Shown here: piece by piece, positions 8,385 to 18,400 of the stretch
Layout: each line of letters starts with the position of its first letter
Numbering within the stretch: the stretch's first letter is position 1
Origin: Streptacidiphilus anmyonensis
GTDB taxonomy: Bacteria > Actinomycetota > Actinomycetes > Streptomycetales > Streptomycetaceae
DNA: 56,997 bases
Direction: 5' to 3'
Assembly (NCBI RefSeq): GCF_000787855.1
Contig: NZ_BBPQ01000007.1
Span: forward strand, 93,497 to 150,493
Notes under the pieces: model-generated
What the model was told of the DNA's origin: nothing
The model's input: the letters and a program-made list of their open reading frames with translations, nothing else
Databases searched by the model: none
Position numbers and translations under genes: made by a program

Positions 8385-9472
8385 GTGCGCACCGCCCGGG
8401 TGGAGCGCAGGATCCAGACGAAGGCCGGGGAGCCGACGAGGGCGGTGACGACACCGATGGGCAGTTCGGCCGGGGCCACCACGGTCCGCGCCAGGGTGTC
8501 GGCGAGGACCAGGAATCCCGCGCCGAACAGCAGCGACAGCGGCAGAACGAGACGGTAGGAGGTGCCGGCCAGTCGTCGCACCGCGTGCGGGACGACGAGC
8601 CCGACGAAGCCGATCAGCCCGCTCACCGCGACCGCGCTCGCCGCGGCGAGCGCGCAGCCGGCCACGACCGCCAGCCTGATCCGGGCGGGACGCAGGCCCA
8701 GCGAGCGGGCCTCCTCGTCGCCCACCGACAGCACGTCGAGATGGCGGCCGTGCAGCAGCACGACGGCCGTGGAGACGGCCAGGTAGGGCAGGATCTGCAC
8801 ACTCTGGTGCCAGGTGGCGGCGGACAGCGAGCCCAGCAGCCACGAGTAGACCTGCTGGATGTCCTGGGTGGAGCGCTGGAGCACATAGGTCTGCACGGCG
8901 GTCAGGAACATCGAGACCGCGAGCCCCGCGAGCAGCAACGTCGACGTGCCGGGTCCGCCGCTCGCGCCGGCGAGGTAGGCGCAGGCCACCCCGGCCAGCG
9001 AGCCGACGAACGCGGCCACCGGCAGGGTCTGCGCGTTCACCCCGCCCATCGCGACGATGGCGAGGGTCGCGCCGAGGCCGGCCCCCGCCGACGCGCCCAG
9101 CAGCGAGGAGTCGACCAGCGGGTTGCGGAACACCCCCTGGTAGCCCGCGCCGGAGAGCGAGAGCGCCCCGCCCACCAGCGCCGCCAGGACCACGCGCGGC
9201 AGCCGGATCTGGAAGAGCACGGCCCGGTCCAGCGGGCTGAGCCCGCCGGGCAGGTGCACGAACGGCAGCCGGTCCAGCAGCGCGGCGGCCGTGGCGAGCG
9301 GATTGAGGTCCGCCGCCCCGGCCATGGCGCCCACCAGCACCGCGGCGACCAGGAAGGCCACCGCGAGGCCGTAGGCGCGCACCGTCCGCCGGCGGACGCG
9401 TCCGCGCCCGCCGGTCCCTTCCGCGGTGCCGTCCGCAGACGCCTCCGTGGTCCCTTCCACGGGCGCCTTCAC
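8381..9472 (-). CDS. btuC: cobalamin ABC transporter permease (FecCD/BtuC family)
   Basis: 363 aa with about nine to ten hydrophobic helices. Family motifs are present: RLPRVVLAALVGGALSLSGA, QGVFRNPL, LLGASAGAG and the late SGLIGFVGLVVPHAVR coupling-helix region. A polar, Arg-rich 30-residue N-terminus precedes the first helix. The gene sits between the binding protein (19-base gap) and the ATPase (4-base overlap) and forms the membrane channel of the same importer. The specific substrate is taken from the operon's cobalamin riboswitch. Confidence 0.92.
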   Translation of the reverse strand: MKAPVEGTTEASADGTAEGTGGRGRVRRRTVRAYGLAVAFLVAAVLVGAMAGAADLNPLATAAALLDRLPFVHLPGGLSPLDRAVLFQIRLPRVVLAALVGGALSLSGAGYQGVFRNPLVDSSLLGASAGAGLGATLAIVAMGGVNAQTLPVAAFVGSLAGVACAYLAGASGGPGTSTLLLAGLAVSMFLTAVQTYVLQRSTQDIQQVYSWLLGSLSAATWHQSVQILPYLAVSTAVVLLHGRHLDVLSVGDEEARSLGLRPARIRLAVVAGCALAAASAVAVSGLIGFVGLVVPHAVRRLAGTSYRLVLPLSLLFGAGFLVLADTLARTVVAPAELPIGVVTALVGSPAFVWILRSTRAVRT

Positions 9473-9491
9473 GGGCGCCGCCCGGCCGGGG

Positions 9492-10472
9492 TCACTTGGT
9501 CGGGGCCTTCTCGACCGCCTGCGCGATCTCGGCGACCAGCTGCGGCAGACGCGGGCCCCAGCGGGAGGCGATGTCGTCGTCCAGGCCGACGACCTGATCC
9601 TTCTTCACCGCCGGGATCCCGGACCAGCCCGGCCGGGCCGCGACGACCGCGGGGGTCTGGCCGCCGTCGGAGGCTCCGTTGTCCGTGAGGAAGATCAGCT
9701 GCGGCTGCGCGGAGACGACGTACTCGGCGGACAGCTGCGGGTACCCGCCGTCGGACGCCTTGTCCGCCTTGTCGGCGATGTTCTTCAGGCCGAACAGGGA
9801 GACGACCTGTCCGACGAAGGTCTTGGAGGTCGCCGAGTAGTACGGGTTGGCGCTCAGCTCCCAGTAGTAGCCGAGGTCCGCGTGCGCGGCGCCGACCTGC
9901 TTGACGGTGGCGGCGATCTGCGACTTCATGCCGGCCACGGTCGCGGTGGCCTCGGTGGCGTGGCCGGTGGCCTGGCCGATCTGCTCGATCTGGGCGTAGG
10001 CGTCGTCCAGCGTCGCCGCGGCGGGCTCGATCATGACCGGAACGCCCAGCTTCTGCAGACCGGCGACCAGGCCGCCGGAGTCCTGCGAGGCGACGACCAG
10101 GTCCGGGCTGTACTTGACGATCGCCTCGACGTTCGGCGTCAGGCCGCTGAGGCTGGTGACCGGAGCGCCCTTCGGGTAGTCCGACGTCGAGTCGACGGCC
10201 ACGACCTGCTTGCCCGCGCCCACGGCGTACAGGTCCTCGGTCGCGGTCGGCGACAGCGAGACGATGTGCTGCGGCCGGGCCTTGACGGTGACTTTGCCGT
10301 TCGACGGGGTCACCGTGACCGGGAACGAGGCGGCCGCGGCCGAGGAGGCCGACGTCGAGGCGGACGGGGCGGCGGAGCCTGAACCCGAGGAGCTGCAGCC
10401 GGAGACGGCGGCCAGGGCGGCGAGCGCCGCGGCCGCCGTCGCAACAGAGCGGACCAGCCGTCGCTGAGCCAT
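9492..10472 (-). CDS. btuF: cobalamin-binding lipoprotein of the ABC importer
   Basis: 326 aa. The ATG at 10472 has GGAAG six bases upstream and starts a lipoprotein signal (MAQRRLVRS, hydrophobic core, lipobox A-V-S-G-C); longer readings enter the 5' leader. An Ala/Ser linker follows the Cys, then the bilobed class III binding-protein fold (PQHIVSLSPTATEDLYAVGAG, DLVVASQDSGGLVAGLQKLG, and a central backbone helix). It captures the ligand outside the membrane and passes it to BtuC. First gene of the btuF-btuC-btuD unit, directly behind a cobalamin riboswitch, which is the reason for naming the ligand. Confidence 0.9.
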   Translation of the reverse strand: MAQRRLVRSVATAAAALAALAAVSGCSSSGSGSAAPSASTSASSAAAASFPVTVTPSNGKVTVKARPQHIVSLSPTATEDLYAVGAGKQVVAVDSTSDYPKGAPVTSLSGLTPNVEAIVKYSPDLVVASQDSGGLVAGLQKLGVPVMIEPAAATLDDAYAQIEQIGQATGHATEATATVAGMKSQIAATVKQVGAAHADLGYYWELSANPYYSATSKTFVGQVVSLFGLKNIADKADKASDGGYPQLSAEYVVSAQPQLIFLTDNGASDGGQTPAVVAARPGWSGIPAVKKDQVVGLDDDIASRWGPRLPQLVAEIAQAVEKAPTK

Positions 10473-10569
10473 GTGGTACTTCCTACCGTGCGGGCGGGAG
10501 AGGCCAACCCGCTGACCGGCCGCGCCTGAGCGCACGCCGACGGAGACGGATCGCCCTTCCCACGAGGGT

Positions 10570-10715
10570 CGATGTCGTAGCGCGGCAGGAGGCGACCTGG
10601 CTCGGGCCCCGTCAGGGGCCCTTACAGTTGCGGGACAGCGCCGGAATGGCCCGCCGTGAGACGGGCGTCACCGGCTTCGCTGCCTGTCGCGCCACCGGAA
10701 ACCTGCAAGTCTGCG
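10570..10715 (-). promoter_or_regulatory. cobalamin (B12) riboswitch
   Basis: Read on the minus strand, the leader of the btuF-like gene contains the cobalamin-riboswitch core: GCCGGTGACGCCCG near 10675-10660, GTCCCGCAACTGTAA near 10637-10623, a GC hairpin at 10621-10604, and the B12-box-like GAGCCAGGTCGCCTCCTGCC at 10603-10584. Order and spacing match the established cobalamin element. High B12 would shut off the importer. The outer limits are approximate; a TTTCCGG inverted repeat just upstream (about 10693-10725) may be part of the first paired region. Confidence 0.9.
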
Positions 10716-10740
10716 CAGATTTCCGGTCCGGCGCACCCTA

Positions 10741-11275
10741 GCACGCAGCCCTCCCGCACCGCGTCCCCGACCCCAGCCCGGCTGGGCCCGGCCCCGGCCC
10801 GACACCGGCCGGGCCGGTTTGGTCCCGACCCCGGCCCGGTCTTGGCCCGGGACGCCGGCAGCAGCCGCACGCAGATGGTGAAGTTGTGGCCGCCGGTCGG
10901 GACCGTCGCATCGGCGACGGTCATCGGTGGGTGGAATGACCCAGCCCCGGCCCCAGCCCAGCCCCGGCCCCAGCCCCGGCTCGGCCCGGGCTCGGACCGA
11001 TCCCGGCTCGGCAACGGCCTGGCTCGGCCCCGGCCTTAGCTCGCGCCCGGCTGGCCCGACCTTGGCCCGGCCCCGGCTCGGTCCCGGCCCCGGCTGGGCT
11101 TGGCACCGGCCTGGTTTGGTCCCGGCTCGGGACTGGCTTGGCTCAGTCCGGCTCGGGACTGGCTTGGCTGGGTCCCGGCTCGGCACCAGCCCGGCTCGGC
11201 CCCGGTCTTGGCCCGGCCGCGGCCCCGGCTGGGCTTGGTCCCGGGCCGCCGGGCCCCCATGCTGCCCGCCGAGGG
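10741..11275. repeat. degenerate GC-rich minisatellite
   Basis: About 0.5 kb of imperfect short repeats built around CCCGGCTCGG, GGCCCCGG and GACTGGCTTGG. A 22-bp unit is duplicated exactly at 11122-11143 and 11148-11169 (26-bp period). A non-repetitive island at about 10850-10945 interrupts it. Both strands have open frames but their products are only Gly/Pro/Arg/Ala low-complexity, so I do not call a gene. It fills the gap between the aminotransferase stop (11300) and the cobalamin riboswitch. Confidence 0.8.
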
Positions 11276-11299
11276 CCCGGCCCTGCCTCGGACGGAGCG

Positions 11300-12544
11300 T
11301 CAGCGGTCGGCGATCGCCCGTCCCATGCGTTCCACCGCCTCGCGCAGCACCGCCGGGGAGGTGGCGAAGTTGAGACGCACGCAACCCGCGCCGCCGGTGC
11401 CGAAGACGTGACCCGAGCTGAGGGCGACCCGGGCCCGGTCGAGGAACATCCTCGCCGGACCGGCGAGCTCGCTGACCACGCCGGGGCCGTCGGCCGCGTC
11501 GTCGTGCAGGCCCAGGGCGGTGCAGTCGAGCCAGGCCAGGTACGTCGCCTCGGGCGGTCGGTAACCGACGCCCGGCAGGTGCTGCTCGACCAGCTGCCCG
11601 AGCAGGCGCCGGTTGGCGTCGAGGCCGGTCAGCAGGTCGTCGAGCCACTCACGGCCGGAGCGCAGGGCCGCGGTGTGGGCGATGACGCCCAGGTGGCTGG
11701 GGCCGTGGCTGACCTCCTCGGGCAGGCGCCGCAGGTCGGCCGCGGCCTCCGGGCCGGCGAAGGCCACGGCGGCCTTGAGCCCGGCGAGGTTCCACGCCTT
11801 GGACGCGGAGGTCACGGCCAGGCCGTTCTCCGCGCCCGGGACGCTGAGGAAGGGCGTGAAGGAGGCCCCCGCGAGCACCAGGGGCGCGTGGATCTCGTCC
11901 GAGACGACCCGGACCCGGTGTCTGCGCGCGAGTTCCGCCACAGCCGCCAGTTCCGCGCGGGTGTGCACGACGCCGGTCGGATTGTGCGGGTTGCTCATCA
12001 GGAACGCCGCGCCGCGGCGGCCGTCGCCTCGGGCCCGGACGAACGCCTCTTCGAGAGCGTCCGGATCGATGCGCAGGCCGGGGCCGAGGGGAGCCTCGAC
12101 GACCTCCCGGCCGTCATGGCTCACGAACGCGTAGAAGGGCGGGTAGACCGGGGAGCACACGACCACGGCGTCCCCCGGCTCGGTGACCAGGCGCAGCAGT
12201 TCGACCACGCCCATCATCACGTCGGGCACGATCGCGGTGTGCTCGACGCGCAGGCCGTCCCAGTGCCAGCGCTCGCGGGCGAATGCGGCGAGCGCCTCCG
12301 CGTAGGCGCGGCCGTAGGGGTAGCCGGTGTCGCCGAGGCTGACCGCCTCGTGCAGGGCCGCGGCGACGGCGGGGGCGAGGGGGACGTCCATCTCCGCGAC
12401 CCACAGCGGCAGCACGTCACCGGGGAAGGCGCGCCACTTCATGCTGGTGCGCCGCCGCAGCTGGTCGAGGCTCAACTGCACGAGGGGGTCGTTCCGCGCG
12501 GCGTCCGCAGCGCCGGGACCTTCACTGTCCATGCGGTCCATCAC
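11300..12544 (-). CDS. MalY/PatB-type PLP aminotransferase or C-S lyase
   Basis: 414 aa, fold-type I. The N-terminal [10 protein letters not shown] and GYPYG segments and the central NPHNPTG and SDEIHAPL motifs are typical of the MalY/PatB branch; the PLP lysine is K249 in SASKAW, with D216 expected to contact the pyridine nitrogen. Family members act as cystathionine beta-lyases or cysteine-S-conjugate lyases. It begins 15 bases after the multicopper oxidase stop on the same strand, so the two are probably co-transcribed. Alternative starts (ATG at 12541 and 12532) are possible. The exact reaction is not determined. Confidence 0.9.
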   Translation of the reverse strand: MMDRMDSEGPGAADAARNDPLVQLSLDQLRRRTSMKWRAFPGDVLPLWVAEMDVPLAPAVAAALHEAVSLGDTGYPYGRAYAEALAAFARERWHWDGLRVEHTAIVPDVMMGVVELLRLVTEPGDAVVVCSPVYPPFYAFVSHDGREVVEAPLGPGLRIDPDALEEAFVRARGDGRRGAAFLMSNPHNPTGVVHTRAELAAVAELARRHRVRVVSDEIHAPLVLAGASFTPFLSVPGAENGLAVTSASKAWNLAGLKAAVAFAGPEAAADLRRLPEEVSHGPSHLGVIAHTAALRSGREWLDDLLTGLDANRRLLGQLVEQHLPGVGYRPPEATYLAWLDCTALGLHDDAADGPGVVSELAGPARMFLDRARVALSSGHVFGTGGAGCVRLNFATSPAVLREAVERMGRAIADR

Positions 12545-12559
12545 ACTGCACTCGGGAGT

Positions 12560-14176
12560 TCACCGCACGACGTAGACGAAGCTCATCATCCCGTTGTCCT
12601 CGTGCGCGGCGATGTGACAGTGGAACAGGTAGCGGCCCGTGAAGTCGGTGAAGGCGATCCGGACCACCACGACACCCGGCCTTCCGTGCACCGTGTAGGG
12701 GATCGGGACGATGTCCTGGACGTGCGTGTACGGCTGGGGGCGGCCGTTGACGGACATCACCTGGAAGTAGGACACGTGCAGGTGGAACGGATGGATCTCA
12801 CGGCTGGCGTTGACGACGGTCCACTCCTCCACCGTGCCGAGCCGCGCGGGGGTGGCGAAGACCGACGGGTCGTCCCCGGAGAACTCCCGGCCGTTGATGT
12901 AGAAGGTGTTCCCGTCGGCGCTCTCCGACAGCACCACCGTCCGGTGCCGCGCGATCCTCGCCCGGCTCAGGTCCGACGCGGCTGTCGGGATGCGTCCGGT
13001 GACCGTGGGCAGTTCGGCGGCGCGCGGGCCGTGCACGTCCAGCAGCAGCAGCCGGGCCTGCGGGTAGGAGTCGCCCTGCGGCCCGGTGGTGTAGGCCAGG
13101 GTGCGAAGCCAGGCCCGGCCCGGTCGGGGGCAGGCGGTCACCAGGACGTCGAAGCGCTTCCCCGGCGGCATCAGCAGGTTCGTCGTCACCGTGACCCTGG
13201 CCACCGGCGCGCCGTCCTCGCCGACCACGGTGAAGCGGTACCCGTCGAGCTGGAGCTGGTAGAAGATGTCAGCCCCGGCGTTGACGAGGCGCCACAGCTG
13301 CGTCTCGTCCGGGCGCATCGAGAGCACCGGGCGCAGTTGGCCGTCGACGAGTCGGACGGTCGGGCTGTCCGAGTTGATCGCGGTCGTGGCGGTGTTCTGG
13401 ACGATGTGACCCTTCCAGTCGATCTGCATGTCCTTCAGGACCAGCGTGTGCGCGGTGACATGGCGCAGTGGGGCGGGGAGCAGGCTCCGGTCGTCGCCGA
13501 CCACGATCGCGCCACTGAGCCCCGCGAAGATCTGGTTCTCGACGTCGCCGACCATGGGCGAGGCCATGTCCGGTCCGCCCGCGGACCTGAAGGGGCAGGT
13601 CTTCCCCATGGCGTGGCTGTGGTACCAGTACGTCCCCTGCTGCTGGTCCCGGGGGATCCGCAGCAGGTACGTCGCCGTGCTCCCGGCCGGGACGCAGCGG
13701 AACGGATCGTCCGCCTCTCCGGCCGGGGACACGTGCATTCCGTGGACGTGGAGATTGGTCGCGACGGTGAGGTGGTTGACGAGTCGGATGACCACGCTCG
13801 TGCCGGGCTCCAGCCGCAGGGTCGGCCCGATGTAACGTCCGTCGTAGGACTGTCCGTCCACCTCACGGCCGGAGATGTCGAACCGGGTCCGGTGCGCGTC
13901 GAGCGTGATCCGCACGACGTGGCGGTCCGGTGCGTCCGCGTCCACGGGATCCCGCAGGGGTGCGCCGGCCCTCATCCCCCTCTCCTGCTCGGCCGTCGTC
14001 GGCACCGGTTGGGATGCCGCGACCGCAGGGCGCACACCCGTTCCGGTGGCGAGCGTCACCAGCACGGCGACCAGGGCGAGAGCCGTGCGCCGCAGGGGCC
14101 GCCGGGCACGGCCGGTCCCTGGGAGGGGCGTCCGGGCCCGCAAGGGCCCGGACGTCTTGTCGCTCGCGCGTTCCAC
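12560..14176 (-). CDS. exported three-domain multicopper oxidase
   Basis: 538 aa from a GTG at 14176 placed seven bases after GGAGGT. The N-terminus is long and Arg-rich (RRPLRRTALALVAV) followed by a hydrophobic core and A-A cleavage region, so the enzyme is exported. All four copper-ligand motifs are present in order: HVHGMH, WYHSH, HPFHLH and HCHIAAHEDNGMM, giving a complete type 1 site and trinuclear cluster. Such laccase-like or CotA-like enzymes oxidise phenols or metals while reducing O2 to water. It leads an operon with the PLP enzyme at 11300-12544. The natural substrate is not evident. Confidence 0.93.
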   Translation of the reverse strand: MERASDKTSGPLRARTPLPGTGRARRPLRRTALALVAVLVTLATGTGVRPAVAASQPVPTTAEQERGMRAGAPLRDPVDADAPDRHVVRITLDAHRTRFDISGREVDGQSYDGRYIGPTLRLEPGTSVVIRLVNHLTVATNLHVHGMHVSPAGEADDPFRCVPAGSTATYLLRIPRDQQQGTYWYHSHAMGKTCPFRSAGGPDMASPMVGDVENQIFAGLSGAIVVGDDRSLLPAPLRHVTAHTLVLKDMQIDWKGHIVQNTATTAINSDSPTVRLVDGQLRPVLSMRPDETQLWRLVNAGADIFYQLQLDGYRFTVVGEDGAPVARVTVTTNLLMPPGKRFDVLVTACPRPGRAWLRTLAYTTGPQGDSYPQARLLLLDVHGPRAAELPTVTGRIPTAASDLSRARIARHRTVVLSESADGNTFYINGREFSGDDPSVFATPARLGTVEEWTVVNASREIHPFHLHVSYFQVMSVNGRPQPYTHVQDIVPIPYTVHGRPGVVVVRIAFTDFTGRYLFHCHIAAHEDNGMMSFVYVVR

Positions 14177-14356
14177 GCGGGTACCTCCGGAATGCGGGTC
14201 GATGCCTGGGCTTCCCTTTCGGGGGATCCGCAGACTGCTACCCGGCCCGCCGGCCGGGTGGCCGCCGGCCCTGCGAAGATCACCTGAAAGGCACACGCCG
14301 AGCGAGCGGCCCCGGCAGGGCCGGATTGCAGGTCGCGCACGTCGGTCGCAGGCTGA

Positions 14357-14368
14357 ATGAACGTTCAT
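14357..14368. promoter_or_regulatory. perfect 12-bp palindrome upstream of the SDR gene
   Basis: ATGAACGTTCAT is an exact palindrome ending two bases before the SDR ribosome site (GGAGGT, 14371-14376). This type of site is common for TetR-family repressors. No TetR gene is in the window, so the regulator is unknown. Confidence 0.5.
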
Positions 14369-14381
14369 GCGGAGGTGCGCG

Positions 14382-15317
14382 ATGAGCTGGACCACGACCG
14401 ACATGCCCGACCAGCGCGGCCGCACTGCTGTCGTCACGGGGGCCAACGGCGGGCTCGGACTGGTGACCGCCCGGGAACTGGCCGCGAAGGGCGCGCACGT
14501 CGTCATGGCCGTGCGCAACCAGCAGAAGGCCGCCGCCGCGGTCGAGGACATCCGGGCACACGTGCCGGACGCGTCCCTGGAGCTGGTCGCCCTGGACCTG
14601 TCCTCGCAGGCCTCCGTGCGGGAGGCGGCGCGGCACGTCCTGGACACGCACGACCGGCTCGACCTCCTGGTCAACAACGCGGGCGTCATGGGAATCGCCG
14701 AAGCGAGGACGGTCGACGGCTTCGAGATGCAGTTCGGCGTCGACCATCTGGGCCACTGGACGCTCACCGCCCTGCTGCTGCCCGCGTTGCTGCGGACACC
14801 CGGGTCCCGCGTCGTGACGGTGACCAGCACCGCGCACCACATGGGCCGTCCCGTCGACGTGGCCAACCCGCACCTCAAGGGCCGCTACGGGCCCTGGCGC
14901 GCCTACGGTCAGGCGAAACTCGCCAACTTCCATTTCGGGCTCGGGCTCCAGCGTGAACTGGAGCGCGCGGGCGCGCGCACCGCGAGCCTGATCGCGCACC
15001 CCGGGCTCTCCGACACGGACCTGCAGGCGGTCAGCGTGGAGGGCTCGGGCGGCGGCGCCTCCCAGCGCTTCTTCCACGTCATGGCCCGCCACACCGGCAT
15101 GTCCGCCGCCGACGGAGCCCTGCCGCAGCTGCGCGCCGCCACCGACCCGGCGGCGAAGGGCGGCGAGTTCTACGGCCCCCTGTTCGTCAACAACGGCCCA
15201 CCGGTTCGCAAACCTGTCCTGCGCAGGATCGGGATGGACCGCGCCGTGGCGAAGCTCTGGGAGGTCTCCGAGCGGGAAACCGGCGTCGCCGTCGACGTGC
15301 GCCCCGCGGCCCCCTGA
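14382..15317 (+). CDS. short-chain dehydrogenase/reductase (retinol-dehydrogenase-like)
   Basis: 311 aa. ATG at 14382 is chosen because GGAGGT lies five bases upstream; an earlier ATG at 14367 has no site. The Rossmann motif TGANGGLG, the NNAG motif (LLVNNAGVMG), a Ser near the centre (VTSTAHH) and the YGQAK active-site Tyr/Lys are intact. The arrangement matches the WWOX/retinol-dehydrogenase-like SDR group that reduces bulky carbonyls with NADP(H). It is divergent from the multicopper oxidase operon and convergent with the AfsR-like regulator. A palindrome at 14357-14368 probably controls it. Confidence 0.92.
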   Translation: MSWTTTDMPDQRGRTAVVTGANGGLGLVTARELAAKGAHVVMAVRNQQKAAAAVEDIRAHVPDASLELVALDLSSQASVREAARHVLDTHDRLDLLVNNAGVMGIAEARTVDGFEMQFGVDHLGHWTLTALLLPALLRTPGSRVVTVTSTAHHMGRPVDVANPHLKGRYGPWRAYGQAKLANFHFGLGLQRELERAGARTASLIAHPGLSDTDLQAVSVEGSGGGASQRFFHVMARHTGMSAADGALPQLRAATDPAAKGGEFYGPLFVNNGPPVRKPVLRRIGMDRAVAKLWEVSERETGVAVDVRPAAP

Positions 15318-15452
15318 GGGGCGGGCCGGTCCGGCGACGGAGGGCGCGGCAGCAGGAGCGAGCCGGATCCCGGACCGCCGGGGCGTCCGGCACGGTGCCG
15401 TCGCGCCGACGTCCGACCGAGGAGCGGTCGTCGCGCCGCCTGCCTCGCCGCC

Positions 15453-18400
15453 TCAGCGTGGGTAGGTCCGCCGTCGGCTCCGTGCCGCGGCCAGACCGGC
15501 CGCGGACGCGCGGGCCGCTGCCAGCAGGTGGGCCGAGCCCCACGCCTGCGCGGTGCGCTCGGCGAGGGCGTAGTTCTCCGCCGCCGCCTGCTCCTCGCCC
15601 AGGAGCCGCTGCAGGTCGGCGAGCGCGTGGGCCAGGGGGCGGGTCGCGTAGGCCGCGCCGGCCGCCCCTGCGAGCTGCTCGCGGATCGGCAGCAGGTGGC
15701 CGACCAGCGCGGCGGCGGTGTCCGTGTCGCGGTGCAGGACGGCGAGTTGCGCGCGGAAGTCGAGCTCGACGCCGTACAGGTGGTCGGTCACCGGTTCCGG
15801 TGGGCAGCGCACCTCGCGCGCCTCGTCGAGCCGGCCCAGACGGGCGAGGACGAGGGCCAGGGCCACGCCGGTCGGTTCGCCCGAGGCGTCGTAGACCGCG
15901 CGCACCGTCGGCTCCAGCTCGGTCAGCCGGCCCTGGGCCAGCCGGATCACGATCATCCCGAGCGTGTGCAGGCCCGGAGCGTGCCGGGCGCCGACCCGCT
16001 GCAGCAGTTCACCGGCCTCGGCGTAGGCAGCCGCGGCCGCCTCGAACCGGCCGGCGACGGCCTCCAGCATGGCACCGGTGGTGCAGTTGACGCCTTGCGC
16101 CCACAGCATGCGGTAGCGGCGGGCGAGTTCGAGCCCCTCGTCGGTGTGCCGACGCAGGCCTGCGGCGTCGTTGCGGGCGGCGGCGGCCATGCCCGCGCCG
16201 TGCTCGCACACCCACCGGTAGGCGGGCAGGTCGTGCGCCTGGGCCAGTTCGCGCAGTTCGGCCAGGAGCGGCTCCCGCGAGCCCGCCTGCGACTCGTGCG
16301 GCAGCAGCTTGGTGGAGGTCATCAAGGCGGCTGCGAGCAGCCGGGGTTCACCGCAGGAGCGGGCCAGTTCCAGTTGCTCGCCCGCGGCCTTGACGGCTCT
16401 CGGCGTGTCGACGGCCGCCGCCTCGTCGGTGAGCACCTGCAGCAGGCGCGCCCGTGTCGGGGTGCCCAGGCCGGGGCGTGACGCCAGACGTTCCAGCCGG
16501 GTCAGGGAGACGCGGTCGGGGAAGCCCTCCAGGCGGCTGCGCCAGGGGGAGGGCTCGGTCCAGGCTGCGTAGACCGCCGCCACGAGGTCGTCGCGGTCGG
16601 CCCGTTCGGCGAGCTCGACGGCGCGTCCCCGGGTGTGCCGGGCCGCGTCCGTCGAACCGGCGCGGATCTGCGCGCCCAGGAGCCGGACGAGCAGACCGAT
16701 CAGCGGATCCGGGGTGGCTGCCGCGTCGCTCGAGGTGGCCGTCTGTACCTCGATCGCCTGCTGGATCAACCCGACCGCGATGTCGTGGGCGTAGCGGCGC
16801 TCGGCCAGTTCCGCGGCGCGCAGCGCGTAGTCGACGGCCAGCGGGGCGTTCGCCGGGGTGCCCGATCGGGCGAAGTGGTGGGCCAGCGCGGCGAGGTCGT
16901 CGGGCCGGTGCCGACGCAGCGACTGGGCGATGCGGGCGTGCAGGCGGGCCCGGCGCACCCCGGCCAGGTCGGTGTAGACGGTGTCGCGGACCAGGGCGTG
17001 GACGAAGCGGACGCGACCGGGCGCAGGTTCGGTGAGCAGGTCCGCCGACACGGCGGCCTCCAGAGCGTCGAGCACCTCCTCGTCCGGCTGGTCGGACGCG
17101 TCGAGCAGGAGCGCGGTGTCGGCCTCCAGGCCGGCCGCGGCGGTGAGGCCGAGCACTCCCCGGGTGCCGGGGGACAGCAGGGCGAGACGTCGGCGCAGCA
17201 CGTCACGCACGCCCTGCGGGACGTCGCTCACGGCCACCAGCGCGCCCTCGCTGGCCAGCAGCCGTGCGCTCTCCAGGACGTAGAAGGGGTTGCCGCCGGT
17301 GCGCCGGGCGAGCGCGTCGACCGTCGTACGGTCCACGGGCCTGCCGCAGACCGCGTCGACGACGGTGGCCACGTCCCGCGATCGCAGTCCGCCCAGGGTG
17401 ATCCGGTGCGGGGAACGGGTGGCGAGGACGGCGAGGGTCTTCCCCAGGTGTTTCCCGGTCTCGGCGGGCCGGTAGCTGGCGACGGTGAGCACGGGGGCGT
17501 CGGACACTGCGGCGGCCGCCTCGAGCAGCGCCAGCGTCTCGCTGTCGGCGCGGTGCAGGTCCTCCAGGATGACGGCCAGGGGCGCGGAGCGGGCCGCGTC
17601 GCGCAGCCAGGCGGTGAAAGCCCGGTGCATCCGGAAGCGGCCCGCGGTCGCGTCGTCGCTGACCTCGCTGACCTCGCCGGGGCCTCGCTGCGCCTCGCGG
17701 AGCAGCACCGCGAGTTCGTGCGGCCGCCGTGGCGGGACGTCGCGGGCGAGCGTGCCCAGGGCTTCCACCCAGGCCCAGGCCGGCGGCGCGCCGTCGGCCT
17801 CGGAGCAGTGCCCGACCACGACCCGCCAGCCGGCCGCACGCAGGCGTCCGGCGAGCCGGTCCAGCAGGGCCGTCTTGCCGGCCCCGGCCTCGCCGGTGAC
17901 CAGCGCGACGCCGCCGGCCTCGCGGCGGGCCAGCGCGGCCTCCTCCAGCGCGCGGATCTCCTCGTCGCGGCCCACGAACAGGCCGCCGGGCAGGGGCGCC
18001 GGCGCGATCGGCGGCGTCGGCCCAGGATCGGGGACCGCCGCGCGCAAGACGTCGAGGCGCTGGGCCAACACGGCCCGCTCCAGATCCACGAGCGCCGGAC
18101 CCGGGTCGCAGCCGAGTTCCTCGCGCACCGTGGCCGCCGCGCGCCGCAGCGACGCCAGCGCGTCGCCCTGACGCCCGCAGGCCCACTGGGCCAGTGCGAG
18201 CAGCCGCCAGCCCTCCTCGCGCAGGGGGTTCGCCCGCACCAGCGCCTCGGCCGCCAACGCGGCCTCGGGCGCACGGCCCAGGCGCAGGTCGGCTGCCGTG
18301 GCCAGTTCGCGTGCCTCGGTGTGCAGTTGGTTCAGACGCGCGACCTCCGGCGCGGCCCACTCCTCGTCGGCGTTCTCCGCGTACGCCGGACCCTGCCACC

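Noticed and set aside
7521-10472. Iron-siderophore importer
   Set aside because: Family motifs allow it, but the cobalamin riboswitch in the leader favours B12.
10622-10924. Minus-strand open frame of about 100 codons beginning MTVADATVPTGGHNFTICVR
   Set aside because: It overlaps the conserved cobalamin-riboswitch core and then runs through low-complexity repeats; no ribosome site. The first 30 residues look protein-like but are not enough.
10927-11648. Long open frames on both strands through the GC-rich repeats
   Set aside because: Products are Gly/Pro/Arg/Ala repeats in every frame; they arise from the lack of stop codons in the minisatellite.
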